In this document: piece by piece, positions 7,656-15,811 of the stretch | Layout: every line of letters begins with the position of its first letter | Numbering within the stretch: position 1 is the stretch's first letter | Assembly: GCA_902761685.1 (NCBI GenBank) | Contig: CACWLI010000001.1 | Coordinates: 62,001-126,000 of the forward strand | DNA from: an uncultured Erysipelotrichaceae bacterium | GTDB taxonomy: Bacteria > Bacillota_I > Bacilli_A > RF39 > UBA660 | Reading direction: 5' to 3' | DNA length: 64,000 nucleotides | Program-made: the position numbers and the translations under genes | Notes under the pieces: generated by a model | The model's input: only the letters and a program-made list of their open reading frames with translations | What the model was told of the DNA's origin: nothing | Database searches by the model: none

Positions 7656-8390
7656 ATGGTAGATATATTAGACTATTCTAAGGGAAGAGATTACCTAGAA
7701 AATAGGGAAGAATTTTTATTTAAATTAATTAGTGAACTAGATAAAGCCAGCTATGATTTATTTGGAGAAATAGTTAGTTTAAGTAGTGATTCATATTATA
7801 AAATTGACAATTTATTAACAAGAGTTAATGAATTATCAAGATTATATAATGAAACTAAAGAAAGTTATGTTTATATAAATAAAATAGAACAATCTAGTTA
7901 TGATTATGCAGCTAAAAGATTTCAAATGAAAAGAATGCTTACAGCTATGACTACTATATATGCCTTTGTTGCTAATGCATTACTTGGAATACTTGCATTT
8001 GTTTTATTAAATGATAGAGCTACTAAAGATTTTTGTAATGAACTTGATTATATAAATGAAAGAATAAGAAAATTTGATGAAAAAGAATTAACTAGAATAA
8101 AAGATACTATTGAAAATTGTTCTAGAATATTATCTGGAAAAATAAAAAAAATGGAAAATGAATCAGAAGAATATAATCTTATTACAGCAGCTAATAGTTT
8201 TATTTATTCTTATATCGAGGGATTAATAGAATTTGATATTATTAATTCATTAAATGATGATATTAAGAAGATTATTATTAAAATATTAAAAAATGATTTA
8301 GAGAGTGATAGTGAAGATTTATTTGAATTATTGGAAAGAGCCAAAGAAACAAAGAACAATGGTTTAAAACTATTTAAAGAATATAAATAA
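7656..8390 (+). CDS. Hypothetical helical protein with one hydrophobic segment
   Basis: A 244-residue, mostly helical protein with one hydrophobic segment (about residues 98-115, ALLGILAFVLL) between long charged, coiled-coil-like helices. ATG 7656 follows AAGGTGATTAT; upstream in-frame GTG 7620 lacks a ribosome site. A -10-like TAAAAT lies near 7624, giving a short leader. Not recognised. It has its own promoter and terminator, so it is probably separate from the NrtR operon. Confidence 0.65.
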   Translation: MVDILDYSKGRDYLENREEFLFKLISELDKASYDLFGEIVSLSSDSYYKIDNLLTRVNELSRLYNETKESYVYINKIEQSSYDYAAKRFQMKRMLTAMTTIYAFVANALLGILAFVLLNDRATKDFCNELDYINERIRKFDEKELTRIKDTIENCSRILSGKIKKMENESEEYNLITAANSFIYSYIEGLIEFDIINSLNDDIKKIIIKILKNDLESDSEDLFELLERAKETKNNGLKLFKEYK

Positions 8391-8413
8391 CTAGATTTAT
8401 AATCTAGTTTTTA
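8390..8413 (+). terminator. Intrinsic terminator
   Basis: ACTAGATT (8390-8397) pairs with AATCTAGT (8401-8408), followed by T residues. Two overlapping extended -10 boxes for the next operon follow at 8416-8424 and 8425-8433. Confidence 0.75.
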
Positions 8414-8471
8414 ATTGTTATAATTGATATAATAAATTTAATGGATATTATTGTATATGAAGGAGGTAAAT

Positions 8472-9161
8472 ATGATATATACAAAAGAAGTAGAGAATAT
8501 GTGTCCAGTTGGTAAAGTATGTCATGGATGTGCTCCAATACCTGAAGAAGGTAAATGGGTTCAAGCTAAAGAAATAAAAGATATTTCTGGACTTACACAT
8601 GGAATAGGTTGGTGTGCACCTCAACAAGGAGCATGTAAATTAACACTAAATATTAAGAATGGAATTATTGAAGAGGCATTAGTTGAAGTAATAGGATGTT
8701 CAGGAATGACTCATAGTGCTGCAATGGCTGGTGAAATATTACCAGGTAAAACAATATTAGAAGCATTAAATACAGACCTAGTTTGTGATGCAATAAATAC
8801 TGCTATGAGAGAATTATTTTTACAAATAGTTTATGGTAGAAGTCAAAGTGCTTTTTCTGAAGGAGGACTTGCTATTGGGGCAGGACTTGAAGATTTAGGA
8901 AAAGGAACTAGAAGCCAAGTTGGTACTATTTATGCAACTAACAAAAAGGGGCCAAGATATTTAGAATTAGCAGAAGGTTATATTGTAGAAATGGGACTTG
9001 ATAAAAATAATGAAATATGTGGATATAAATATGTTAATCTTGGAAAAATGATGGAAAATATCAAAAAAGGAATTGAACCTATGGAAGCTATTGAAAAAGC
9101 TAGTGGTACTTATGGTAGATTCGATGAAGCGGTCAAAAAGATTGACCCTAGAGCAGAATAG
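8472..9161 (+). CDS. Iron-sulfur cluster scaffold-like protein, GGGtGRT partner
   Basis: A 229-residue protein of the NifU/IscU-like scaffold group that travels with GGGtGRT proteins in anaerobes. The Cys-rich N-terminus (CPVGKVCHGCAP, GWCAPQQGACKL) and VIGCSGMTHSAAMAGEI are consistent with metal or cluster binding. ATG 8472 is chosen because AAGGAGGT lies directly upstream. It sits nine bases before the GGGtGRT gene and surely shares its transcript. The pair's biochemical role is not established. Confidence 0.78.
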   Translation: MIYTKEVENMCPVGKVCHGCAPIPEEGKWVQAKEIKDISGLTHGIGWCAPQQGACKLTLNIKNGIIEEALVEVIGCSGMTHSAAMAGEILPGKTILEALNTDLVCDAINTAMRELFLQIVYGRSQSAFSEGGLAIGAGLEDLGKGTRSQVGTIYATNKKGPRYLELAEGYIVEMGLDKNNEICGYKYVNLGKMMENIKKGIEPMEAIEKASGTYGRFDEAVKKIDPRAE

Positions 9162-9170
9162 GAGGTTACT

Positions 9171-10169
9171 ATGGCATTATTTGAAAGTTATGAAAGAAGA
9201 ATAAATCAAATCAAACCAGTAATGAAAAAATATGGTATCAAAGATTTTGAGGATGCTAGAAATATATGTAAAGAAAAAGGATTTGATCCATATGAAATAG
9301 TAAAAGGAGTTCAACCAATTTGTTTTGAAAATGCATGTTGGGCATATACATTAGGAGCAGCAATTGCAATAAAATCTGGTAGAACTAAAGCAAGTGAAGC
9401 AGCAATTGCAATTGGTGAAGGACTACAAGCATTTTGTATACCAGGAAGTGTTGCTGATGATAGAAAAGTAGGACTTGGTCATGGAAATCTTGCTTCAATG
9501 TTACTTGATGAAAAAACAAAGTGTTTTGCATTTTTAGCTGGTCATGAATCTTTTGCAGCAGCTGAAGGAGCAATTGGAATTGCAAAAAATGCAAATAAAG
9601 TTAGAAAAGAACCATTAAAGGTTATATTAAATGGCTTAGGAAAAGATGCAGCTCAAATTATTTCTCGTATCAATGGATTTACATATGTTAAAACAGAATT
9701 TGATTTCTTTACAGGAAAAGTAAATATTGTTGATGAAATTAAATATTCTGATGGAGAAAGAGGAAAAGTTAGATGCTATGGAGCTAATGATGTTAGAGAA
9801 GGTGTAGCAATTATGCATCTAGAAGATGTTGATGTATCTATAACAGGTAATTCAACTAATCCAACAAGATTTCAACATCCAGTTGCTGGAACATACAAAA
9901 AAGAATGTATTGAAAAAGGAAAGAAATATTTCTCAGTAGCATCTGGTGGAGGAACAGGAAGAACGTTACACCCAGATAATATGGCTGCTGGACCAGCATC
10001 ATATGGAATGACTGATACTATGGGAAGAATGCATAGCGATGCTCAATTTGCTGGATCTAGTTCTGTACCAGCTCATGTAGAAATGATGGGATTAATTGGT
10101 ATGGGTAATAATCCAATGGTAGGAGCAACAGTTTCTGTAGCTGTAGCAGTTGAAGAAAATTGTAAATAA
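9171..10169 (+). CDS. GGGtGRT protein
   Basis: A 332-residue protein with the diagnostic SGGGTGRTLHPDN motif at about residues 262-274 that names this family. Other conserved-looking segments are FENACWAYTLGAAIAIKSG and GLGHGNLASMLLDEKTKCFAFLAGHESFAAAEGAIGIA. The family occurs in anaerobic Bacillota and others beside a scaffold-like protein, as here; its biochemical role is unsettled. AGGAGG precedes the ATG, and a strong terminator follows. Confidence 0.85.
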   Translation: MALFESYERRINQIKPVMKKYGIKDFEDARNICKEKGFDPYEIVKGVQPICFENACWAYTLGAAIAIKSGRTKASEAAIAIGEGLQAFCIPGSVADDRKVGLGHGNLASMLLDEKTKCFAFLAGHESFAAAEGAIGIAKNANKVRKEPLKVILNGLGKDAAQIISRINGFTYVKTEFDFFTGKVNIVDEIKYSDGERGKVRCYGANDVREGVAIMHLEDVDVSITGNSTNPTRFQHPVAGTYKKECIEKGKKYFSVASGGGTGRTLHPDNMAAGPASYGMTDTMGRMHSDAQFAGSSSVPAHVEMMGLIGMGNNPMVGATVSVAVAVEENCK

Positions 10170-10173
10170 AATA

Positions 10174-10204
10174 AAAACTTTCATTAAATATGAAAGTTTT
10201 TTTA
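10174..10204 (+). terminator. Intrinsic terminator
   Basis: AAAACTTTCAT (10174-10184) pairs with ATGAAAGTTTT (10190-10200), followed by T residues. Confidence 0.88.
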
Positions 10205-10282
10205 TGTAAAATTTTACAGTATATTTATAAAAGTATAAAAAAAATACAAAAAATTTGATACAATTATAATAGGTGATTATAT

Positions 10283-11158
10283 ATGAATACAATATCAACA
10301 AGTAGTTTTAAAACTTTTATTTTAGATAAAGGTGAAAAGAAAACAGTAAGACAATATAAAATTGGTTATAAAGGAGCTCATGCATATCCTAGAACAGTTC
10401 CAATTAATAAAATATATAAGGTGATTGATAAATCGAATTTTAAACATCCTAAAATGCTTAAAAATGGTTTTAAATATATTGATATTGAATATATTGATGG
10501 AAACAATCTAAAAAAAGAAGATGATCCAAATATTATGAAAGGATTAATTACTTCATTTGTATATGGACTTGCTCAAATAGATTGTTCTCCATTAAAGAAA
10601 TATAGATTTTGGACTAATAATACTGAATTTTTAGAATATCAAGTTAATAATATGTTAAGAATAATGAGTGTTAATAAAGCAGTCTTTGATAAAGTAGAAT
10701 TAACTGAGAAGTTCTTTGATAAATTTAAAGGCGTTAAATTAGATGATAATAGATTTCAAAGATTAATTCATTGTGACATTAAACCTGAAAATGTAATGTA
10801 TACTGCTACTGACTATTATTTAATAGATTGGGAGCTTGCTTGTTATGGTGATTTAGCTTATGAACTTGCAATGCACTTTAAATTGATGGAATATGATGAA
10901 GTAACTATAAATGAATTATTAGCTAAAATAGCTGCCTCTCTTGGTGAAAATTTAGAAACACTTACACGAGATGTTAAAATCTACATGGAATTTGAGGATG
11001 TAAGAAAAGCATTTACGGCAATTAATAATGTTGTAAGTAATATTAAGAGAAGAACAGAAGGATTTGATTCAATTATTGATAAAAATATTGGATTTTATAA
11101 TAAGCTTGTTCCTCATGTAGATAAAGAAGAACTTATTAAGAGAATTGTCATGGAATAA
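10283..11158 (+). CDS. Phosphotransferase, aminoglycoside/choline kinase-like
   Basis: A 291-residue kinase-fold protein. The catalytic loop HCDIKPENVMY (family pattern HxDxxxxN) and metal-binding LIDWELACYGDLAYELAMHF (DWE) are intact, matching the APH/choline kinase superfamily. The N-terminal lobe is divergent. The substrate could be a small alcohol, an aminoglycoside or a cell-wall precursor; nothing nearby decides. GGTGA lies just before the ATG, and TATAAT stands close upstream, giving a very short leader. Confidence 0.78.
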   Translation: MNTISTSSFKTFILDKGEKKTVRQYKIGYKGAHAYPRTVPINKIYKVIDKSNFKHPKMLKNGFKYIDIEYIDGNNLKKEDDPNIMKGLITSFVYGLAQIDCSPLKKYRFWTNNTEFLEYQVNNMLRIMSVNKAVFDKVELTEKFFDKFKGVKLDDNRFQRLIHCDIKPENVMYTATDYYLIDWELACYGDLAYELAMHFKLMEYDEVTINELLAKIAASLGENLETLTRDVKIYMEFEDVRKAFTAINNVVSNIKRRTEGFDSIIDKNIGFYNKLVPHVDKEELIKRIVME

Positions 11159-11161
11159 TTA

Positions 11162-11189
11162 AAACAAATCTATTAAGATTTGTTTTTTT
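11162..11189 (+). terminator. Intrinsic terminator
   Basis: AAACAAATCT (11162-11171) pairs with AGATTTGTTT (11176-11185), followed by a T run. Confidence 0.82.
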
Positions 11190-11208
11190 ATGGTAATATT
11201 AAATTAAT

Positions 11209-11224
11209 GCAACTGAAAAGTTGC
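11209..11224 (+). promoter_or_regulatory. Inverted repeat upstream of the XRE regulator
   Basis: GCAACT (11209-11214) and AGTTGC (11219-11224) form an inverted repeat about 36 bases upstream of the -10 candidate TATAAT (11260-11265). Half-site GCAACC recurs at 11251, and CCAAAAATTGG at 11234-11244 is a second small palindrome. Position is compatible with autoregulation by the downstream HTH protein. Confidence 0.35.
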
Positions 11225-11299
11225 AAAAAACAACCAAAAATTGGTAGTTCGCAACCATATATAATGTTATATTTTTCTTATGAAAGGAGATTTGATAAT

Positions 11300-12883
11300 A
11301 TGAATTTATCAGATAATTTAAAAAAAATAAGAAAAGATAATAATTTATCACAAGAAGCGTTAGCAGAAAAACTTGGTGTATCAAGACAGGCAGTTTCAAA
11401 ATGGGAGTCAGGTTTAGCATATCCAGAAATGGATAAAGTATTACAAATATGTAATATGTTTAACTTAAATATTGATGAATTACTAAATCAAAATATAAAA
11501 GAAGTAAATAATAATAAACAATATAAGACAAACTTAAATAAATACATTGATGATTTTTTGGGCTTTTTTACTAAAACAATTAATATGTTTAGTAGTATGA
11601 GATTTAAAGATATTATTAAGTGTATTTTTGAACAATTAGTATTATTTGCTGTAATCGCAATTATTATTTCTATTGTTGGTAGTTTATTGTCATCTGTAAT
11701 TAGCAGTTTAATTAGTTTTTTACCAAGTAATGCATATAATTTATTATTTGGTTTATTTAGCAATATTTATTTATTAATTATGTGGGCAATAGGTGTGGTT
11801 ATAATATTACATGTATTTAAGACAAGGTATTTAGATTACTATATAATAGTGGATAAAGATAAGGAAAATATAGAAGAAGATAAAGAAGACAAAGAAAAAA
11901 TAATTGAGGAAGAAATAAAAGTAGTAGATAAAAAAGGAAAAAAATATATTGAAAGAAAAGAAGAAAAAGTTATTATCAGAGATCCTAAACACTCTGGCTA
12001 TAGATTTATATCTGGCTTAATAAAAATAGTTTTATTCTTTTTTAAAATATTCTTGTTATTTATTGGATTTTCATTTTGTATTTCCTTAGTATTTTTTGCT
12101 ATTTGCTTCGTTATGTCATTCTTATTTATGAAAACTGGGTTGATATTTTTGGGAATGTTATTAGGAGTTATAGCTTGTATAACTGTTAATGTAATTATAC
12201 TTGATGTTATTTATAGTTTTATAGTTAATAGAAAAGTTAGTAAAAGTATAGTTGGATTTACATTTATTGGTTCACTTGTTTTATTTGGTATTGGAATTGG
12301 AATGTTTGCACTAGGATTTAGAGATTTTAAAGTTATAAATGAATATAATGAAAAATATATGACTAGAGAAGAACAAACAATCATTATGGAAAATGCACTA
12401 TTTATAGAAACCTACTTGGATAATATTGAATATATTGAGAGCGATAACAATGACATAAAAATAGTATACGATCATATAAAAAATTCTAATGTAATAATTG
12501 ATAAAAATGAAAATATATATACAATACACTCTGAATCATATAATAATGAATTTGAGGAATTAAAAAATGTATTAAATAATGCTAATGATAAGGTCTTTGT
12601 TAATCCTGATTATCTTAAAGTTTATGTATATACAAACAAAGTTAATATTGAAAAATTAAAAAATAATAAAAAAGTTTATTATGAAAGAATAAGAGAAAAT
12701 GAAAAAAATAATATGATTAGTGAACTTGAAAAAGAATTAAACGAAACAAAGTCTAGAAATAATGTATTAATCAATGAAAACACAGAAAAATCTTCAAAAA
12801 TAGAGGAGTTAGAAGAAAAAATTAAAGGAAATGAAGAGGTTATTTCTGATTTAAGAAGTGAAGTTAAAAATTGTAATAATTAA
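11300..12883 (+). CDS. XRE-family HTH regulator with membrane and coiled-coil domains
   Basis: A 527-residue protein. An N-terminal XRE helix-turn-helix (residues about 5-60, NLKKIRKDNNLSQEALAEKL, VSRQAVSKWESG) is followed by a pair of hydrophobic helices, an acidic/basic linker rich in Glu and Lys, a further hydrophobic block, an extracellular-looking domain, and a C-terminal coiled coil. ATG 11300 is chosen for AAAGGAGA nine bases upstream; the frame extends back to 11180 without a ribosome site. It is probably a membrane-tethered DNA-binding regulator. Target unknown; upstream inverted repeats may be its own operators. Confidence 0.78.
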   Translation: MNLSDNLKKIRKDNNLSQEALAEKLGVSRQAVSKWESGLAYPEMDKVLQICNMFNLNIDELLNQNIKEVNNNKQYKTNLNKYIDDFLGFFTKTINMFSSMRFKDIIKCIFEQLVLFAVIAIIISIVGSLLSSVISSLISFLPSNAYNLLFGLFSNIYLLIMWAIGVVIILHVFKTRYLDYYIIVDKDKENIEEDKEDKEKIIEEEIKVVDKKGKKYIERKEEKVIIRDPKHSGYRFISGLIKIVLFFFKIFLLFIGFSFCISLVFFAICFVMSFLFMKTGLIFLGMLLGVIACITVNVIILDVIYSFIVNRKVSKSIVGFTFIGSLVLFGIGIGMFALGFRDFKVINEYNEKYMTREEQTIIMENALFIETYLDNIEYIESDNNDIKIVYDHIKNSNVIIDKNENIYTIHSESYNNEFEELKNVLNNANDKVFVNPDYLKVYVYTNKVNIEKLKNNKKVYYERIRENEKNNMISELEKELNETKSRNNVLINENTEKSSKIEELEEKIKGNEEVISDLRSEVKNCNN

Positions 12884-12916
12884 AAAAATATGTTCTGTAA
12901 CGAGAACATATTTTTT
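12883..12916 (+). terminator. Strong intrinsic terminator abutting the next promoter
   Basis: AAAAAATATGTTCT (12883-12896) pairs with AGAACATATTTTTT (12903-12916). The T tract runs straight into an extended -10 box TGATATAAT (12916-12924). Confidence 0.9.
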
Positions 12917-12941
12917 GATATAATTCTAATTGGTGATATAT

Positions 12942-13271
12942 ATGACTGATTTTGATACATTTATGAAATTAGATATTAGAGTAGGTACAATTATAGAAGC
13001 AAAAGTTTTTGAAAATGCAAAGAAACCAGCTTATAAATTAAAAATAGATTTTGGTAATGAAATTGGTATAAAAAAATCATCAGCTCAAATTACAAATGTA
13101 TATAAAATTGAAGATTTAATAAATAAACAAATACTTGCTGTTGTTAATTTTCCACCAAGACAAATAGCAGATTTTATGTCAGAGGTTTTGGTTCTTGGCA
13201 CATATTCAAAAGAAGGTGTAGTTTTAATAAGACCGGATAAAGAAGTTGAAAATGGAGATAAATTGGGATGA
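12942..13271 (+). CDS. csaA: CsaA-type tRNA-binding-domain protein
   Basis: A 109-residue single tRNA-binding (OB-fold) domain protein. FMKLDIRVGTIIEAK, the KKSSAQIT segment and the conserved FPPRQIADFMSEVLVLG are hallmarks of CsaA, which has been described as chaperone-like and tRNA-binding. The length matches the family (about 110 residues). ATG 12942 follows GGTGATATAT. It overlaps the macrodomain gene by four bases (ATGA). Confidence 0.9.
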   Translation: MTDFDTFMKLDIRVGTIIEAKVFENAKKPAYKLKIDFGNEIGIKKSSAQITNVYKIEDLINKQILAVVNFPPRQIADFMSEVLVLGTYSKEGVVLIRPDKEVENGDKLG

Positions 13272-13780
13272 AAAATATAGAAATTAAAAAGTGTGATATA
13301 ACTACACTTGATATTGATATTATAGTTAATGCTGCTAATAAAACTCTTCTTGGTGGTGGAGGTGTTGATGGACAAATACATAGAAAAGCAGGTAAAGAAC
13401 TATTAGAAGAATGTAAGACTCTACATGGATGTGAAACAGGTGAGGCAAAAATTACAAATGCATATAATCTTCCTTGTAGGAAAGTAATTCATACAGTTGG
13501 ACCTGTTTATAAAGATGGTAATCATAATGAACGTGAATTGTTGGCATCTTGTTATAAGAATTCAATTATACTTGCTGAAAACTATAGAATAGAAAATAAT
13601 CTTGATAAAATAACTATAGCATTTCCATGTATAAGTACAGGAGTTTATCATTTTCCTAAGGAAGAAGCGGCGAGAATAGTAATGGAGACATTACATTCAC
13701 TTGATTATAATAACATTAATATAATAATTGCATGTTTTTTAGAGGAAGATTACAAAATATATTTAAGATATGTCAACTAA
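13268..13780 (+). CDS. Macrodomain protein, O-acetyl-ADP-ribose deacetylase-like
   Basis: A 170-residue stand-alone macrodomain of the MacroD/YmdB type. Key motifs are present: DIIVNAANKTLLGGGGVDGQ (ligand-binding Asn and Gly loop), HTVGPVY, and ISTGVYHFP. Such enzymes hydrolyse O-acetyl-ADP-ribose and remove mono-ADP-ribose, releasing ADP-ribose, which is also the ligand sensed by NrtR proteins. It is translationally coupled to csaA. This links it functionally, though not physically, to the NAD operon at 48-59 kb (inference). Confidence 0.9.
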   Translation: MKNIEIKKCDITTLDIDIIVNAANKTLLGGGGVDGQIHRKAGKELLEECKTLHGCETGEAKITNAYNLPCRKVIHTVGPVYKDGNHNERELLASCYKNSIILAENYRIENNLDKITIAFPCISTGVYHFPKEEAARIVMETLHSLDYNNINIIIACFLEEDYKIYLRYVN

Positions 13781-13802
13781 AAAAGGTTGACATATCTTTT
13801 TC
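13766..13802 (+). terminator. Strong intrinsic terminator containing the next -35 box
   Basis: AGATATGTCAAC (13766-13777) pairs with GTTGACATATCT (13786-13797), followed by TTTTTC-type sequence. The 3' arm contains TTGACA (13787-13792), the -35 box of the following leader. Confidence 0.9.
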
Positions 13803-13815
13803 TATATGTTAACAT
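13787..13815 (+). promoter_or_regulatory. Promoter of the ABC exporter leader
   Basis: Consensus TTGACA (13787-13792), 17-base spacer, TAACAT (13810-13815) with extended TGT at 13807-13809. Predicted transcription start is near 13822, about 28 bases ahead of the leader peptide. Confidence 0.65.
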
Positions 13816-13849
13816 TAAGTTGAATTTAAAGAGAAAGGAGAGGAATAAA

Positions 13850-13936
13850 ATGAAAAATTTAAATTTAAAATTTGATAATGTTTATGTAGTAGGATGTGAA
13901 AGAAGGGAAATCATTTTATTCCCAAGCTTTCAATAA
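13850..13936 (+). CDS. Leader peptide (28 residues) of the ABC exporter attenuator
   Basis: A short open frame with ATG 13850 and TAA 13934-13936, preceded by the very strong ribosome site AAAGGAGAGG. It encodes MKNLNLKFDNVYVVGCERRE followed by IILFPSFQ. It sits between a promoter and a terminator hairpin that precedes an ABC exporter. Codons 12-15 (13884-13893, ATGTAGTAGG) can pair with CCTACTATAT (13951-13960) in the terminator's 5' arm and loop over ten base pairs with one G-U. The arrangement resembles ribosome-mediated attenuation as at the bmrB-bmrCD locus of Bacillus subtilis (comparison from knowledge; mechanism here inferred). Confidence 0.65.
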   Translation: MKNLNLKFDNVYVVGCERREIILFPSFQ

Positions 13937-13948
13937 ACGTTTATTTGT

Positions 13949-13974
13949 GGCCTACTATATGTAGGCTTTTTATT
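13949..13974 (+). terminator. Attenuator terminator before the ABC exporter
   Basis: GCCTAC (13950-13955) pairs with GTAGGC (13961-13966), loop TATAT, followed by TTTTTATTT, only 13 bases after the leader peptide stop and just before the exporter's GGAGG site (13976-13980). A perfect palindrome AATAAACGTTTATT (13932-13945) overlaps the leader stop. Confidence 0.8.
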
Positions 13975-13988
13975 TGGAGGTGTAAATT

Positions 13989-15719
13989 ATGAAGAATATA
14001 AAAGAATTTAAACCTCTATGGAATTATATTAAAGAAGATAAAGTTAAGGTAATAATAGCAACAATTATAATATTTATAGTTGGTCTATCTAATACTCTTA
14101 CTGGATATTTAAATGGAAATGTAGTTGAATCTATTTCAAAATTAAAAGTTAAAGAAGCATTTATTTATCTTGGTATATACTTTATTATAGAATTATTAAT
14201 TGATGGATATCTTAATATAAAAGGATGGTCATTACTACAACAAGTAGAAAATAGAGTGTCTAGGAGTTTAAGTTTTAATACTTATAAAAAGGCTCTTAAT
14301 ATACCAGCATATGGTTATGAAAAGACTTCTTCTGGAGAAATCATTAATAGAGTTACTTATGATGCTGATACATTAAGCTTTTCATTTGGACATTTAATTG
14401 AAATGATATCACGTATTATTGGTGCATTAATTATACTTGTATATGTGTTTATAAATTCATATATTATTGGTATAGAGATAATTATATTTATGTTTATTCT
14501 ATATTTAGTTATAAAAAAATATAATCCTCTTATTATTAGTGTTCATAAGGATAGGAGAAAGAGTCAAGATAAGTTTGCTTCAATAGTAAATGAATCCATT
14601 AGAGGTATAAGAGAAATTAAAACATTAGGTGTTAAAAAGAATTTAATATCTGATACTAAAAAAATAATAAATGATATATTAAATATATCAAATAAAGAAA
14701 TTAATACATCAAGAATATTTAGAACAATTAACAAAGTTTTAAAAAATTTTTTAGAAGTATTAGTTTTTGCAACGTGTATAGTATTACTATATTATAAACA
14801 AATAACATTATCATTTTTTGTAGCTATGACATATTATGTTTATACATTTATGTATTTAATTGATGAAGTTAATAGTTTTAGTGAGATTTATCAAAAGACT
14901 ATAGTTTCTATAACTAGAGTTAATGAAATATTAGATAATAAACTTTATGAAGATGAAAAATATGGTACAAAAGAATTAAAAAAAATAAAAGGTGTTATTA
15001 AATTTGAAAATGTTAATTTTGGCTATCCAAATGAAGGAACTTTACTACATAATTTCAATATTGAATTAAAGCCAAACAAAAAGATTGCAATTGTAGGAGC
15101 TTCTGGTCAAGGTAAGTCAACATTATTTAATTTAATAACAAGAATATTTGATCCAAATGAAGGAAGTATTTATATTGATAACGTTAATATAAAGGATTTA
15201 AGTGAAAAAGAATTAAGAAAACAAATTTCAATAATAAGACAAGAACCGTTTATATTTAATAGATCAATACTTGATAATTTTAAATTAATTAATGAAAATA
15301 TTACATTAAAAGAAGTTAGAAAATATTCTAAGATGGCATATTTAGATGATTATATAATGAGTTTACCAAATAAATATGACACTATTCTTGGAGAAGGTGG
15401 AGTTAATTTGAGTGGTGGACAAAAACAAAGATTATCGATTGCACGTACACTAGCTAAAAATAGTAAAATAATATTATTTGATGAAGCTACAAGTGCTTTA
15501 GATAATAGTTCTCAAGAATATATAAAAAAATCCATTGATAATCTAGTTTTAAATCATACAGTAGTAATAGTTGCTCACAGATTATCAACAATTATTGATT
15601 CTGATATTATATATGTAGTTGATAAAGGAAAAGTTGTTTCAAAAGGAAAACATAATGAATTATTAAAAAATAGTCATATTTATAAAAAATTGTATGAAAC
15701 TGAATCTTTAAATTCATAA
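13989..15719 (+). CDS. ABC exporter half-transporter (fused permease and ATPase)
   Basis: A 576-residue type IV ABC exporter half: about six transmembrane helices (residues about 15-310), then an ATPase domain with Walker A GASGQGKST, Q-loop, signature LSGGQKQR, Walker B ILFDEATSALD and switch AHRLST. Length fits multidrug or peptide exporters (about 580 residues). It is the only exporter gene in its transcript, so it may act as a homodimer. The leader-peptide attenuator upstream suggests induction by agents that slow ribosomes, so drug efflux is the leading hypothesis. Confidence 0.88.
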   Translation: MKNIKEFKPLWNYIKEDKVKVIIATIIIFIVGLSNTLTGYLNGNVVESISKLKVKEAFIYLGIYFIIELLIDGYLNIKGWSLLQQVENRVSRSLSFNTYKKALNIPAYGYEKTSSGEIINRVTYDADTLSFSFGHLIEMISRIIGALIILVYVFINSYIIGIEIIIFMFILYLVIKKYNPLIISVHKDRRKSQDKFASIVNESIRGIREIKTLGVKKNLISDTKKIINDILNISNKEINTSRIFRTINKVLKNFLEVLVFATCIVLLYYKQITLSFFVAMTYYVYTFMYLIDEVNSFSEIYQKTIVSITRVNEILDNKLYEDEKYGTKELKKIKGVIKFENVNFGYPNEGTLLHNFNIELKPNKKIAIVGASGQGKSTLFNLITRIFDPNEGSIYIDNVNIKDLSEKELRKQISIIRQEPFIFNRSILDNFKLINENITLKEVRKYSKMAYLDDYIMSLPNKYDTILGEGGVNLSGGQKQRLSIARTLAKNSKIILFDEATSALDNSSQEYIKKSIDNLVLNHTVVIVAHRLSTIIDSDIIYVVDKGKVVSKGKHNELLKNSHIYKKLYETESLNS

Positions 15720-15746
15720 GTAAGCTAAAATTAGCTTACTTTTTTA
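15718..15746 (+). terminator. Intrinsic terminator
   Basis: AAGTAAGCTAA (15718-15728) pairs with TTAGCTTACTT (15731-15741), followed by T residues. Confidence 0.88.
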
Positions 15747-15774
15747 TTGCTTTACATTTTTTGTTGTGTTTTTA

Positions 15775-15795
15775 ATAATTTTATTTTAAAATTAT
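15775..15795 (+). promoter_or_regulatory. Inverted repeat upstream of the thioredoxin-like pair
   Basis: ATAATTTTA (15775-15783) and TAAAATTAT (15787-15795) form a nine-base inverted repeat 17 bases before the ATG at 15812. Its core TTTTATTTTAAAAT resembles TTTTATTTAAAAT in the repeat upstream of the CDF gene. The all-A/T composition makes this weak. Confidence 0.3.
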
Positions 15796-15811
15796 ATAAG
15801 AGAGGAGTAAG

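Noticed and set aside
9385..9594. Minus-strand open frame within the GGGtGRT gene
   Set aside because: Its Leu/Gln/His-rich translation is the mirror of Ala/Gly/Glu codons on the other strand; no start signal.
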